Shown here: one piece after another, positions 43,777-52,864 of the stretch
How the letters are laid out: each line of letters begins with the position of its first letter
How positions within the stretch are numbered: position 1 is the stretch's first letter
Source of the DNA: Fredinandcohnia onubensis
Lineage (GTDB): Bacteria > Bacillota > Bacilli > Bacillales > Bacillaceae_L
Reading direction: 5' to 3'
NCBI RefSeq assembly: GCF_031181385.1
Contig: NZ_JAPSKV010000001.1
Location: forward strand, 124,001-188,000
DNA: 64,000 nt
Position numbers and translations under genes: made by a program
The notes under the pieces: model-generated
What the model was told of the DNA's origin: nothing
The model's database searches: none
The model's input: only the letters and a program-made list of their open reading frames with translations

Positions 43777-43906
43777 AATTGCATCGCCGCGTGTGAGGAA
43801 TTGCGTTTTAGTTTGGATAATTGCGTTATAGCAGAGAGGAATTGCATCTTAAATCGGATAATTGCGCCTTCGACAGTGTTAATTGCGCTTTAAGTTCAAA
43901 ATTGTA
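43777..43906. repeat. 20-22 bp tandem array (7 units)
   Basis: AATTGC (once AATTGT) recurs at 43777, 43799, 43819, 43840, 43860, 43881 and 43900, spaced 19-22 bases. The sequence between the words varies. It is not coding. Confidence 0.8.
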
Positions 43907-43923
43907 TCCTCGCCCATAAAATT

Positions 43924-43949
43924 GGGTGGTGACAACAGTCACCACCCAT
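43924..43949 (-). terminator. Terminator of the minus-strand small gene
   Basis: GGGTGGTGAC and GTCACCACCC form a perfect ten-base-pair stem with a four-base loop. On the minus strand AATTTTAT follows. Confidence 0.75.
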
Positions 43950-43952
43950 TGT

Positions 43953-44078
43953 TCATTTCTTAAGTTTTTCTTCGACTAGATGATAAAATTTTTGCCAAGG
44001 TTCGGTTTTGTCTTTGTGCTTTTCACTTGGCACAAATTTTTTGGTTCTTTTCTTAGGTTTGGTTGTTTTTTCTGCCAA
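43953..44078 (-). CDS. Small basic protein of unknown function
   Basis: A 41-residue Lys-rich protein (start AEKTTKPKKRTKKFVPSEK, end KFYHLVEEKLKK). The start is TTG behind AAAGGAGCTGATTCA, a near-ideal site. A strong hairpin terminator lies four bases after the stop. The gene is downstream of the SNF2/SWIM pair on the same strand. No family is recognised. Composition suggests nucleic-acid binding, which is only inference. Confidence 0.6.
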   Translation of the reverse strand: MAEKTTKPKKRTKKFVPSEKHKDKTEPWQKFYHLVEEKLKK

Positions 44079-44129
44079 ATGAATCAGCTCCTTTGTTTTT
44101 TGCGGGAATCAAGTTTGAAAATCTGTATG

Positions 44130-44285
44130 ACCTGGGACAAGGGACCTATCCCTGTGTCCCACCTTTGGTTTTGTGGGACGTCAAAATTTGAGACTTGACC
44201 CCACGACCCACTGGGACCCACCAGCCCCGGGACCCCATTGGGACGACGACCGAGATTGGGACCACTACACCCCTTGTGACCCGAA
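44130..44285. repeat. Dense GGGAC/GTCCC cluster downstream of the SNF2 gene
   Basis: It starts with GGGACAAGGGACCTATCCC and TGTGTCCC, the dispersed repeat. It then continues with GTGGGACGTC, ACTGGGACCC, CCGGGACCCC, TTGGGACGAC and TTGGGACCAC at spacings of about 15-35 bases. It is GC-rich compared with the flanks, and no coding frame with a ribosome site is present. Confidence 0.7.
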
Positions 44286-47042
44286 CTAGAACGCGCCTAA
44301 TAATTCTTTTAGTTCGGTTGTGGATAGTTCGGTGATCCAGTTTTCGCTGGTGATGATTTCGTCGTTGAGTGACTGCTTTTTCTCCAGCATTTCGTCGATT
44401 TTTTCTTCGAGTGTGCCAGTTGCGATGAGCTTGTGCACGTGGACGAATCGTTTTTGGCCGATGCGGTAAGCGCGGTCGGTGGCTTGGTTTTCGACGGCCG
44501 GGTTCCACCAGCGATCATAGTGAATAACGTGGTTTGCTTCCGTTAAATTCAAGCCGGTTCCACCAGCCTTCAGTGAAAGTATCAAGATATTATATTCCCG
44601 GTTCTGGAACCCTTCAATCATCTTGTCACGCTGTACTTTCGCAGCACTTCCGTTCAAGAACTTTACTGATTCGTTAAAGCGTTTTGACAGCACATCCTGA
44701 ATCATTTCACCCATTTGAATATATTGGGTGAAAATCAAACAGCTTTCGTTTTGGTCGCGAATGTGGTCGACCAACTCAAGGAGCTTTTCCATTTTTGCAG
44801 ATCGATCGTCTACATTTTTCGGAGTAGCTTCCTTTAAATAAAGTGCAGGATGGTCACAAACTTGCTTCAGTTGCCCAAGCATTTTTAAAATCAACCCTTT
44901 ACGCTGGATGCCTGCGAGCTGCTCGACTTGCTCCAATGTATCCTTTACCAATTGCTCATAAATCGATGCCTGTTCAACCGTTAACGGACAGTATTCTTTT
45001 TGCTCGAGCTTGTCTGGTAAATTCAATGCAACGGCTTCATCATTTTTCGTACGTCTTAGTAAAAATGGCTTGATTAATCGCTGCAGTTGAGCAATAGTTT
45101 CCTGGTCGTGGTCCTTCTCAATCGGAGACACAAATCGTTTTTGGAATCCTCCGAGACTACCTAAATAGCCGCGATTGATGAAGTCAAAAATCGACCAAAG
45201 CTCGGTTAAGCGGTTTTCCATTGGTGTTCCTGTCAGTGCGATATTATGGTCACTTTTTAGCTTTCGGATCGCACGTGATTGCTTAGTTTGCGCGTTTTTA
45301 ATATTTTGTGCCTCATCCAAGCAAATCGTACCCCAGTCGTAAGTGGAAATTTCCTCTTCATCCAGATGGGACAATCCATAAGAGGTGAGCACGATGTCAG
45401 CCTCATTGACTTGTTGGGTAAACTCCTCACCCTTCAAGCGGTTCGAACCGTAATGAAGGTGAACTCTCAAATCGGGTCCGAATTTTTCTAACTCCTTTTG
45501 CCAGTTGCCAAGCACGGATGTTGGGCATATGATCAACGCAGGCTTGGCACCACTTTCTTTTACCGCTAAAAAGTAGGCAATCATTTGAATAGTTTTCCCA
45601 AGTCCCATGTCATCAGCAAGGCAGGCACCGAAACCGAACTTTCGTAAAAATAAGAGCCAGTCGACACCTTGTTGCTGATAAGGACGAAGCTCACCCCTGA
45701 AGGTTTCTGGAATGACGGCTTGTGGAATCTCCTTAATGTCCGTAAGCTGTGTAATCATATGCGACAAATGGCGGTTAAGTTCAATTTGAACGCCTGCGAA
45801 TGCTGATGCCGCTTCCTGTTCCTCGTGTTCAGCTTTTTCAGAAAGAGATAAAAGCTCTTGCTCTAGGACATCACGGACATGGAGTCCTTCTTTATTCGCA
45901 CGTTCTAAAATCGATTGAACCTGTTTTATGAATGCAGGATCAAGCTTAATCCATTTACCACGGATATTGATTAATCGTCTTTGCTCGTTTACAAGCGACA
46001 TGAATTCTTCTTCGGAAAGCTCAACACCGTTTGTTGAAAAACGCCAGTCAAAATTGATGATGGACTGCAATCCAACGAATGATTGGCGTCCGCCACCTGC
46101 AGATGTTTTTACCTTCGCTTTAATCGCAAGCTGAGCGTCCTTGATGGCTTGCCACCAAGCAGGTAACAGGATTCCGACTCCAGCGTCGATGAGCCTTGAG
46201 CTTGCTTCCGTTAAAAAGTCCCAGGCCTGACGCTCCGTTAACTCGTGAACAATTCCTACCTCATCTCGAAGCCATGGAACGAGTTTGCACCACATCTCTT
46301 GGTCACTCGTAATTTTTTCCTCGAAAGCTACCCATTCTTTCGGTAAAACCATATGTGTCTTATAAGGCTTTTTTTTGCTGCGAAGCACAGTTTGTAACTT
46401 CCACGAGCCATTGTCCATTTCCGGTTCCTCAATTTGGAGCATGACATCAAATGGAGTGTGATCTTCCTTCCAGCCAATCCGTTCGAGCCAATTGTTTTCA
46501 TCAACGACCGACTCAGCGCCCGCAGTACTTTTTACAAGCGGGAAGGTTGAGGCAATTTCTTCCCAAGAGTCAGAAAGCGTAGAATCCGCTTGAATCCAAT
46601 CAGTGATGGCTTCAGAAAACCACTCAGCTGCAAATCCTGTTACCTCAGTGCCAATCGGCTTCCAGCCAAAACGCTCTGATTTGTGCCAATGATCAAAGTC
46701 GGGCATAAAATCGCCTTCCTTAATAAGTGGCAGAAACCTTCTTGAGATTGTGTGAAAATGTTCGGCATTCTCGCTAAGCTCTATTTCGTATAGAGAATTG
46801 ACCGGTAACTCGCCGAAAAAGGTAAATGCCTGCCAGGGTGAAAGGAGGACGGCATCATAGTGTTGAAAGTTGTTCTCTTCGAGGAAGGTCCCGTAAAAGG
46901 AGGCCTCATGCCAAGCAAAGAGATTTTGCTTCCAGTTTTTTATCCGAATCTCATCTCCATCTTCTGTGGTGCACCAAACATAAAAACCTTTGTCCGCAAC
47001 CCATTCAGCATGAATCAAAAATGTTTCTCCAATTACCATCAT
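44286..47042 (-). CDS. ywqA: SNF2/RapA-type DEAD-like helicase (YwqA-like)
   Basis: A 918-residue superfamily 2 ATPase. The N-terminal half (to about residue 440) carries the bacterial SNF2-associated region. The ATPase core has DDMGLGKTIQMIAYFLA (motif I), CLDEAQNIKN (DEAQ box), ALTGTPMENRLTELWSIFDF (motif III) and the C-terminal lobe ILSLKAGGTGLNLTEANHVIHYDRWWNPAVENQATDRAYRIGQ. The substrate may be DNA or RNA polymerase complexes. It starts at ATG 47042 (a second ATG directly follows) behind AGGGGTGAG. It is paired with the SWIM zinc-finger gene upstream, nine bases apart, as in B. subtilis ywqB-ywqA. Confidence 0.93.
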   Translation of the reverse strand: MMVIGETFLIHAEWVADKGFYVWCTTEDGDEIRIKNWKQNLFAWHEASFYGTFLEENNFQHYDAVLLSPWQAFTFFGELPVNSLYEIELSENAEHFHTISRRFLPLIKEGDFMPDFDHWHKSERFGWKPIGTEVTGFAAEWFSEAITDWIQADSTLSDSWEEIASTFPLVKSTAGAESVVDENNWLERIGWKEDHTPFDVMLQIEEPEMDNGSWKLQTVLRSKKKPYKTHMVLPKEWVAFEEKITSDQEMWCKLVPWLRDEVGIVHELTERQAWDFLTEASSRLIDAGVGILLPAWWQAIKDAQLAIKAKVKTSAGGGRQSFVGLQSIINFDWRFSTNGVELSEEEFMSLVNEQRRLINIRGKWIKLDPAFIKQVQSILERANKEGLHVRDVLEQELLSLSEKAEHEEQEAASAFAGVQIELNRHLSHMITQLTDIKEIPQAVIPETFRGELRPYQQQGVDWLLFLRKFGFGACLADDMGLGKTIQMIAYFLAVKESGAKPALIICPTSVLGNWQKELEKFGPDLRVHLHYGSNRLKGEEFTQQVNEADIVLTSYGLSHLDEEEISTYDWGTICLDEAQNIKNAQTKQSRAIRKLKSDHNIALTGTPMENRLTELWSIFDFINRGYLGSLGGFQKRFVSPIEKDHDQETIAQLQRLIKPFLLRRTKNDEAVALNLPDKLEQKEYCPLTVEQASIYEQLVKDTLEQVEQLAGIQRKGLILKMLGQLKQVCDHPALYLKEATPKNVDDRSAKMEKLLELVDHIRDQNESCLIFTQYIQMGEMIQDVLSKRFNESVKFLNGSAAKVQRDKMIEGFQNREYNILILSLKAGGTGLNLTEANHVIHYDRWWNPAVENQATDRAYRIGQKRFVHVHKLIATGTLEEKIDEMLEKKQSLNDEIITSENWITELSTTELKELLGAF

Positions 47043-47051
47043 CTCACCCCT

Positions 47052-48650
47052 TTACTCCGAAATCATAGAAGCCCGAATCAGCTCTTGCTGGAAGGCACGT
47101 AATCGCTTGTTCATTGTGGCAAGTCTCGTAATATAGTCCTCCCAGACGTCTTCTTGTTTACATTTTTTATAATGAGTTCGGATCTTGCGCAAATATTTAA
47201 CGGCTTTTTTATAGCTTGGCCGATTTTTACCCTCAATCGCCTTTGCGACGGCCTGGTGATAAAGAGGAAACAATGCACTCCGATCGTGGCTTTCAATTTC
47301 TTTTAAAATATAACGGTCTATTTCATCGATATCATAGCCGAGCATGATTTGCAGTTCGACCCATTTCCGGAATTGTTCAGTCTCAAGCAAAAAGTCATTG
47401 TACTCGACATAACTGTACGGGAGGAGCTTTTTTACAGCATCCATATAAACCGTATCATCTTGTTCCTCGGCGTACGGCATTATGTTTTGTAAAAACAATC
47501 TCGTCATATGACGGCGGCCTTCATAGCTTTGGATGCCAAAAGTAAATGTCCGAATGCCCTCTAAAGCATGGTCAATCCAAGGACGAACACGGTCCCAACT
47601 TTTTGATTCAGATAGATAGGAAATCCACCAGAAACTATAAGGCGTCGCATCGTGCCCAAGCTTTTTCATTGATTCGATTGCACTTGTATCATCCTTTAGT
47701 AAAAACCGAAGATGGGCAAAAGCAATCTGGTGTATTGGATGATCGGTGTCTAGGGCGCTCTGTTCGATTTCAATCCATTTTTTTCGATTAAAAAAGGTCG
47801 CCCATAGCAAACGATACATTTGCATGCGCTCATATTGAAACATCGACTGACAAAGCAGTGTCTCACGGACCGGTTGGATGCTTTCCTCAAGGAGCGCGTC
47901 AAACGAAAATGGCAGTGACACTTTCTTCATTTCTAATGAATGATCAAGGACGATGTCTGTGAAATTATGAAAATAAGGCTTGATATACGTGTCCACCTGA
48001 TAGTTTCGCACTTCCATTTGTTCAAGCAACTCAACTGTTTTTCGAATGCAAAAAAGGGCTGCATGAATGTGAAATAAGCGCTTGTATTCTTCTGTATAAG
48101 GAGCTTTTCTTTTTAAAGTTTGAAAAAAAGAATGGTACAGCGTTGCAAAAAAGTAAATCGTTTTTTCAGGGTGTCCTGATTCAAACCGTTCGTATTCCTT
48201 TTCAAAAAGGGCAAGCCAGCTTTCGAGTGAATTTTCCTTGTATTCCACACGCTCTAGAATGCTTCCTTTTTTTACAGGAATTGATTCAAGGGTAGGTTTC
48301 GGTTTACTGCCTTCTTTCCACTGCTCAAGCAGAGACCCGACTCGGTCAACACTCGCATACATATAGAAAAACAAAGCCATCTGGTGACGGCAGAAAGCAC
48401 TGGTTGGGCACGAACAGCTGCTCATTTCTAGAAAGTCGAGATCAAGAGTAACATCAACAGGTGTGACATCCTGAACGCGTCCTTCCAGCTTTTGCCCATT
48501 GTATTTTACATTATAAACACTCCCTTGACGGAAGAGGTTCAGTCCTTTTTTTATTAATGTCCGGTCAACTTCATTGTCGAATGTAATCATGCCCCGAAGC
48601 TTTTCGGAAAAATGCATGACCGCATCCTTTGGAATATCTTTTTGAAGCAA
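47052..48650 (-). CDS. ywqB: SWIM zinc finger protein (YwqB-like)
   Basis: A 532-residue protein with a SWIM zinc finger near residues 75-88 (MSSCSCPTSAFCRHQMALF, pattern CxCxnCxH) and a long helical C-terminal region. The start is placed at TTG 48650 behind GGGGAGTGAGACAAGC. An ATG at 48668 is an alternative but falls on that site. A TATAAT-like -10 lies on the minus strand near 48705. SWIM proteins bind DNA or proteins and often accompany SNF2 ATPases, which is the next gene. Confidence 0.85.
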   Translation of the reverse strand: MLQKDIPKDAVMHFSEKLRGMITFDNEVDRTLIKKGLNLFRQGSVYNVKYNGQKLEGRVQDVTPVDVTLDLDFLEMSSCSCPTSAFCRHQMALFFYMYASVDRVGSLLEQWKEGSKPKPTLESIPVKKGSILERVEYKENSLESWLALFEKEYERFESGHPEKTIYFFATLYHSFFQTLKRKAPYTEEYKRLFHIHAALFCIRKTVELLEQMEVRNYQVDTYIKPYFHNFTDIVLDHSLEMKKVSLPFSFDALLEESIQPVRETLLCQSMFQYERMQMYRLLWATFFNRKKWIEIEQSALDTDHPIHQIAFAHLRFLLKDDTSAIESMKKLGHDATPYSFWWISYLSESKSWDRVRPWIDHALEGIRTFTFGIQSYEGRRHMTRLFLQNIMPYAEEQDDTVYMDAVKKLLPYSYVEYNDFLLETEQFRKWVELQIMLGYDIDEIDRYILKEIESHDRSALFPLYHQAVAKAIEGKNRPSYKKAVKYLRKIRTHYKKCKQEDVWEDYITRLATMNKRLRAFQQELIRASMISE

Positions 48651-48880
48651 GCTTGTCTCACTCCCCATGTTGCATAGATAGATGAAATCATATCTTTTTA
48701 TTATACCGTAAAATAGAATGAATTGGCATTTTGACATTCGAAAGTGTTTGCGTATTACCTAAATTTTGAAAGTTTTTTCAATAGACAGTCGCAAAAAAGG
48801 GGTCTTCAGCGTACATGTATAGTAATTACTTGGCGGAGCTGGTTTCTCCATCCAAACTCCCCAAGAAATCATTTTCTCCC

Positions 48881-48960
48881 AAAGTGTCCTGGCCACCAGG
48901 CACTTTTCGAACTCTGCTGTGTGGAGGCGTCTCCATCCTTCACAGTAGCAGGGTTCGAAA
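48881..48960 (+). ncRNA. Candidate structured RNA or DNA element (two consecutive hairpins)
   Basis: Hairpin 1 pairs AAAGTGtCCTGG with CCAGGcACTTT around three bases (48881-48906). Hairpin 2 pairs TTTCGAACTCTGCT-GTG (48905-48921) with CACAGTAGCAGGGTTCGAAA (48941-48960), about 16 pairs with one three-base bulge, and its loop holds a nested TGGAG/CTCCA hairpin. A ribosome site and short gene follow 20-35 bases downstream. No known RNA family is recognised. Confidence 0.5.
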
Positions 48961-48994
48961 CCAATGTATTTTTCCAGCTAGGAGTGAACATAAT

Positions 48995-49156
48995 TTGGAT
49001 CCTAAATCTTCGGGTAAGGATATTTTGATTGATCAGAACCAGGTTAGAAGAGCATTAATTCGTGCTTATATGAAAGGCGAAATAAGCACAGACATAGATA
49101 TGAAGAAATTTATCAAAGACATAGCTAACGATATTAAAGGCTCACCTACAGCATAG
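48995..49156 (+). CDS. Small protein of unknown function
   Basis: A 53-residue protein whose start is TTG 48995 behind TAGGAGTGAACATAA. The middle (LIDQNQVRRALIRAYMKGEI) and the end (KKFIKDIANDIKGSPTA) are helical and charged. The frame is open upstream to 48815, but that part runs through the two hairpins and has an untypical composition. No family is recognised. The structured element just upstream could act on its translation. Confidence 0.55.
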   Translation: MDPKSSGKDILIDQNQVRRALIRAYMKGEISTDIDMKKFIKDIANDIKGSPTA

Positions 49157-49518
49157 CCAATAACGTGTAAGCCAACACATAGATTTGGGACAAGGGACCT
49201 GTCCAACACTGTCTACCTTTGAGGTGGCAGTTTTTTAGTGGGCATAAAGGACATGTAATACTTTTGGCTTATTGAAATAATAAATTTGGGTCATAGAAAA
49301 TCGTGTGTTTTTTTGGGATAATTGTTTCCACAAACATTACAGTTGTTTGTGGTTACCCAGCATTGGTCAGTGGTTTTCAAGCCATTCGACTAGTCTGGGT
49401 TTTTATGCGAATTGAGAGTATTCGTTTTCAATGGTATCATTTGTTATTTTTTCATAGTACATATATTATAATAGTAACAGACAATAATTTACAGAATGTT
49501 ATGATAAGGGGGAGAAGT
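49157..49518. other. Intergenic region with repeat, hairpin and a dyad
   Basis: It holds a dispersed repeat (TTGGGACAAGGGACCTGTCC, 49187-49206), a probable terminator (CTGTCTACCT facing AGGTGGCAG then TTTTTT, 49214-49240) and a nine-base dyad CCACAAACA/TGTTTGTGG at 49328-49352, suited to a dimeric regulator. A TATAAT near 49470 may be the -10 of the sensor kinase gene. There is no coding frame with a ribosome site. Confidence 0.55.
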
Positions 49519-51375
49519 GTGAAGCTTCCAATGGTGTCCTCCCATAAGCGGGAGAACTATGCAAAAGTCTATATGATTATAATCGCAATTCTTGGGTGGA
49601 CGGTTGTAGGGTATTCGTTTTTTATTATTGAACCAACTGATGAAATTGCGATTCTCCTATTACTTACAGCATTTTTAGCGTTAATCGAGTATTTTCCGAT
49701 TCAGCTCTTGAGAGGATCCACGACGATCACATTTCCGTTTATCTTCGTCATGCAAGCACTGTTTGGGATTTCGTATCCAATTATCATTTATGTGACAATC
49801 GTGTTAATCATTAATATCCTTCGTCAACGTCCGCTGAGAATTGTCCTGTTTAACCCAGCTCAGCTAGCGGTCAGTGTATTTCTTGCAGACTACATTTTAA
49901 AACATACAACAATCACCCAGGTTATTGCGACGAACAGTGGATTTTTGACAGGTATCCTTACATATATTCTTTTTGTTGCATTCTTTTTTATTATAAATAA
50001 TCTAATTGTTGATTTTGTCCTGCTGATTCGTCCACAACCTTATCCATTTTACATGTTTAAAGGAAAGACTTTAATAGAGTTGGGAAGTGCATTCATTTCC
50101 TTGTTATATGGAGTTGTCATGGCTTTCCTTGATGGTCGAACGGTTGACGCGTTCTCACTGTTCTTCTTTTTCTCGCCATTGGTAGCAGTATCTCTTCTGT
50201 ATTCGGTCATCTCCACACTTGAAAATGAAAAGAAACGTTTAAATGCGCTGTTTGCTATTACAACAGGTGTAAATAAGAAAATCCATTCAACCGAATGGAT
50301 TGAGACGTTTAAAAATACATTTTCCCAAATCGTTGATGTGCAAGCTTTAATGCTCTGGGTGAAAGAAAATGATGTATGGAAGATTTTGTATTATGATGGA
50401 AGGGTCACTCCAAAAGATGCTCTAACAGGTGAAGCGTTGGCCCGTTTTGATGGGAAAAAGCAACCCATTGTCTATCAGGACAGGGTAAGAAAGCTTGGAC
50501 CCATTGATGAATTTTTTAAAAAGGATATGAAGGCCTTCGTGTATTCACCGATGGTCGTCGAGGATGAAACAATTGGAATGCTCGTAGTTGCAAAAAGTCG
50601 TGCGCGTAGCTTTGGGGAAGACGAAATCCACTCGATTGCCACCCTTTCGAACCAGCTCGCGGTTGCGGTGAAGACGAGATTTTTAATAGAAGAAAAAGAA
50701 AAACGGATTATCCTTGAGGAGCGCAACCGGATCGCACGGGGGATTCATGATGGTGTTGCCCAAACTCTTGCGGGGGCGGTCATGAAGCTTGAAACGGCCG
50801 AACGTAAATTCAATCGAAATCCGGAAGAAACAATCAAACTCATCCGAGACAGCATGGATAAATTAAGACTTAGCTTGCGAGAAGTTCGCGAATCTATTTA
50901 CGAGTTGCGACCATATCCGACCGAACGGGTGGGGTTGTCAACAGCGATTAAAAAGCGAATTGAAATGGTTAAGGATGAGTACAATATCAAGTTTTCGTTT
51001 GATATAAGAGGTCAAGAGGTTCCGCTCAGTTCGATGGTTGAGAAAGAATTGTTTGATATTTTTCAAGAGAGCTTGCAAAACACAATCAAGCATGCAAAGG
51101 CCACAGTAATTGAAGTTCTGTTAAGCTATCAAAAGGAGCATATTGTTTTAAAAATCAAGGACAATGGCGTAGGGTTTTCACTGTTTCAGGCGATGGTAAA
51201 GGCGCAAAACAACCCTCATTTTGGCATTTTAAATATGAATGACGCCGCAGAAAAAATCAATGCAACCCTCCAAATTGATTCTAAAGAGGGCGAAGGTACG
51301 GATATCACATTAACAGTTCCAAAAATGGGACTTGAAGGAGGTAGTACTGTTGATCAAGCTTATGCTGGTGGATGA
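49519..51375 (+). CDS. NarL-type sensor histidine kinase with GAF domain
   Basis: A 618-residue membrane kinase. About seven N-terminal helices (residues 15-235) precede a GAF domain (about 250-385), HisKA_3 with the phospho-acceptor His410 in [16 protein letters not shown], and a HATPase domain ([28 protein letters not shown]). The start is GTG 49519 behind AAGGGGGAGAAGT. An in-frame ATG at 49501 lacks a site. The signal is unknown. The membrane domain resembles integral sensing domains without a large extracellular loop. It overlaps its response regulator by 26 bases. Confidence 0.9.
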   Translation: MKLPMVSSHKRENYAKVYMIIIAILGWTVVGYSFFIIEPTDEIAILLLLTAFLALIEYFPIQLLRGSTTITFPFIFVMQALFGISYPIIIYVTIVLIINILRQRPLRIVLFNPAQLAVSVFLADYILKHTTITQVIATNSGFLTGILTYILFVAFFFIINNLIVDFVLLIRPQPYPFYMFKGKTLIELGSAFISLLYGVVMAFLDGRTVDAFSLFFFFSPLVAVSLLYSVISTLENEKKRLNALFAITTGVNKKIHSTEWIETFKNTFSQIVDVQALMLWVKENDVWKILYYDGRVTPKDALTGEALARFDGKKQPIVYQDRVRKLGPIDEFFKKDMKAFVYSPMVVEDETIGMLVVAKSRARSFGEDEIHSIATLSNQLAVAVKTRFLIEEKEKRIILEERNRIARGIHDGVAQTLAGAVMKLETAERKFNRNPEETIKLIRDSMDKLRLSLREVRESIYELRPYPTERVGLSTAIKKRIEMVKDEYNIKFSFDIRGQEVPLSSMVEKELFDIFQESLQNTIKHAKATVIEVLLSYQKEHIVLKIKDNGVGFSLFQAMVKAQNNPHFGILNMNDAAEKINATLQIDSKEGEGTDITLTVPKMGLEGGSTVDQAYAGG

Positions 51376-52000
51376 TCATGCTGTGTTACGTGACGGACTT
51401 AGAAATATATTAGAGCTTGAGGACGATATTCGCGTTGTCGGCGAGGCGGTTTCAGGTGATGACGCACTAAAGAAGGTACCCATGTGCGAACCAGATGTGA
51501 TATTAATGGACATTAACATGCCTGAGAAAAATGGAGTTGAAGTGACGGGCATTCTGAAGAAAAAATATCCTTCGATTAAGGTACTGGTACTAACCATGCA
51601 CAATCATGACGAGTATTTCATGGCGGCGATTCGCGAGGGTGCTGACGGATATTTGCTAAAGGATGCACCATCAGAGCAGGTCGTCGAAGCGATTCGTACA
51701 GTCGCACGTGGCGAGTCTGTGATTCATCCATCGATGACGAAAAAGCTCCTCAATTTCCATCAACAACAGCAGGAGCAGCCAAAGGAAAACGTGCTAACAG
51801 AGCGGGAAATGGAAGTTCTTCAATGCCTGGTGGAAGGGATGAGCAACAAAGAAATCGCGGATCGTCTCTTCATCAGCGACAAAACCGTAAAAATTCACGT
51901 CAGCAAGATTTTCAAAAAATTCGACGTCAAAAGCCGTTCCCAAGTTGTCATCTACGCCGTACAAAACAAACTAGTCCCCATGCAAAACCCTGGAATCTAA
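51350..52000 (+). CDS. NarL/FixJ-family response regulator
   Basis: A 216-residue regulator. The receiver domain has the acidic pair DD ([14 protein letters not shown]), the phospho-acceptor Asp54 in [13 protein letters not shown] and Lys in [10 protein letters not shown]. The LuxR-type HTH is [43 protein letters not shown]. The start is TTG 51350 behind GAAGGAGGTAGTAC within the kinase gene. It is cognate to the kinase by overlap. Targets are unknown. Confidence 0.93.
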   Translation: MIKLMLVDDHAVLRDGLRNILELEDDIRVVGEAVSGDDALKKVPMCEPDVILMDINMPEKNGVEVTGILKKKYPSIKVLVLTMHNHDEYFMAAIREGADGYLLKDAPSEQVVEAIRTVARGESVIHPSMTKKLLNFHQQQQEQPKENVLTEREMEVLQCLVEGMSNKEIADRLFISDKTVKIHVSKIFKKFDVKSRSQVVIYAVQNKLVPMQNPGI

Positions 52001-52007
52001 GAGGAAG

Positions 52008-52034
52008 GACCAGGGGGACGGTTCTATTGGTTCC
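52008..52034. repeat. Dispersed GGGACGGTTC repeat
   Basis: GGACCAGGGGGACGGTTCTA followed by TTGGTTCC, eight bases after the response regulator stop. Confidence 0.5.
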
Positions 52035-52071
52035 ATTTATATGAAAAGGGCTAACAGCCATAAATTTTATT

Positions 52072-52120
52072 TATTGTCCATATTTTTCAATTATTGTCCA
52101 AAAAAATTTTTTATTGTCCA
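52072..52120. repeat. 20-bp tandem array (3 units)
   Basis: TATTGTCCA recurs at 52072, 52092 and 52112, exactly 20 bases apart, with A/T-rich filler. The word GTCCGATA also recurs nearby at about 53010-53035. Confidence 0.75.
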
Positions 52121-52136
52121 TATTACCGGAAAGACA

Positions 52137-52175
52137 AAAAAGCCATTAAGTCATTTGACTTAATGGCCTTTTTCT
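52137..52175. terminator. Terminator of the YwaF-like gene, bidirectional
   Basis: AAAAAGCCATTAAGTCA pairs with TGACTTAATGGCCTTTTT, with T runs on both strands. It overlaps the end of the minus-strand gene. Confidence 0.85.
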
Positions 52176-52864
52176 TTTTTCATCCATATGGCCATCGGAA
52201 GGTAGGTAATGAGAAATACGATAATACCAGCGACTTCAAGGGTTAGGTAATACGTAATGCCGGAGCCGAAATAGGACAAGATCGTTGTAGATTCGGTTGG
52301 GTTTGCTAGATAAAAGAAATTTGTGTCGAGAAGGAGATTGATGAAAAAGATTGGAACAGCGATTAGGTTAAGGAGCAAGAAAGCGGTCCAGACAGCTTTT
52401 CGCGGAACACGATAGCCCTCGTAAATAATGAAATAAAGCACGGACCAGGCAATTGTAGCGTGATGAAGGAAGTACTTTAGGAAGCGGTAGTGTGGGAAGT
52501 CATGGAATAGTTCGGGAGTCACCAGGCTTAGAATCGGCGGGAGAAATCCTGTAAAGAACACAAGGTAAAATGCTTTTTTATTAGGCTTTAGAAATAGGAA
52601 GATGCAAATAAAAGTGCTGATTGAACAAAGGTGTAGCGGGAGGGAGCTGATTTCCCATTGATTGGTCGCGACTAGCCAAATGTGGTGCGATACTTCACTT
52701 GCGACCAAGATGCTGAAAAATGTCCATTTGATGATTGACTGATAAGGTCCGAGTTTCTCTCTAAGGGCGATTAGAAGGAAGGTGAGGATCATGAAAATTA
52801 GAAGCGTCACAAGATGAGAAACGGAAAACAATTCAAACGTCTGCATTCCTTCAGCTGAAAACAT
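52160..52864 (-). CDS. TIGR02206 / YwaF family membrane protein
   Basis: A 234-residue protein with about seven helices of the YwaF family. LFSVSHLVTLLIFMILTFLL, the conserved WEISSLPLHLCSISTFICI and the His-containing FLHHATIAWSVLYF are characteristic. Its function is unknown. ATG 52864 follows GGGGTGACAGC. A longer frame to 53065 has no site. It is a single gene. Confidence 0.85.
   Translation of the reverse strand: MFSAEGMQTFELFSVSHLVTLLIFMILTFLLIALREKLGPYQSIIKWTFFSILVASEVSHHIWLVATNQWEISSLPLHLCSISTFICIFLFLKPNKKAFYLVFFTGFLPPILSLVTPELFHDFPHYRFLKYFLHHATIAWSVLYFIIYEGYRVPRKAVWTAFLLLNLIAVPIFFINLLLDTNFFYLANPTESTTILSYFGSGITYYLTLEVAGIIVFLITYLPMAIWMKKEKGH

Noticed and set aside
48941-48970. tRNA T-arm (GGGTTCGAAACC)
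   Set aside because: The loop resembles TTCGAAA, but only two stem pairs form and no acceptor, D or anticodon arms can be placed.
48815-48994. N-terminal extension of the small gene at 48995
   Set aside because: The frame crosses two strong hairpins, has no ribosome site at its first ATG, and its composition differs from the downstream part.
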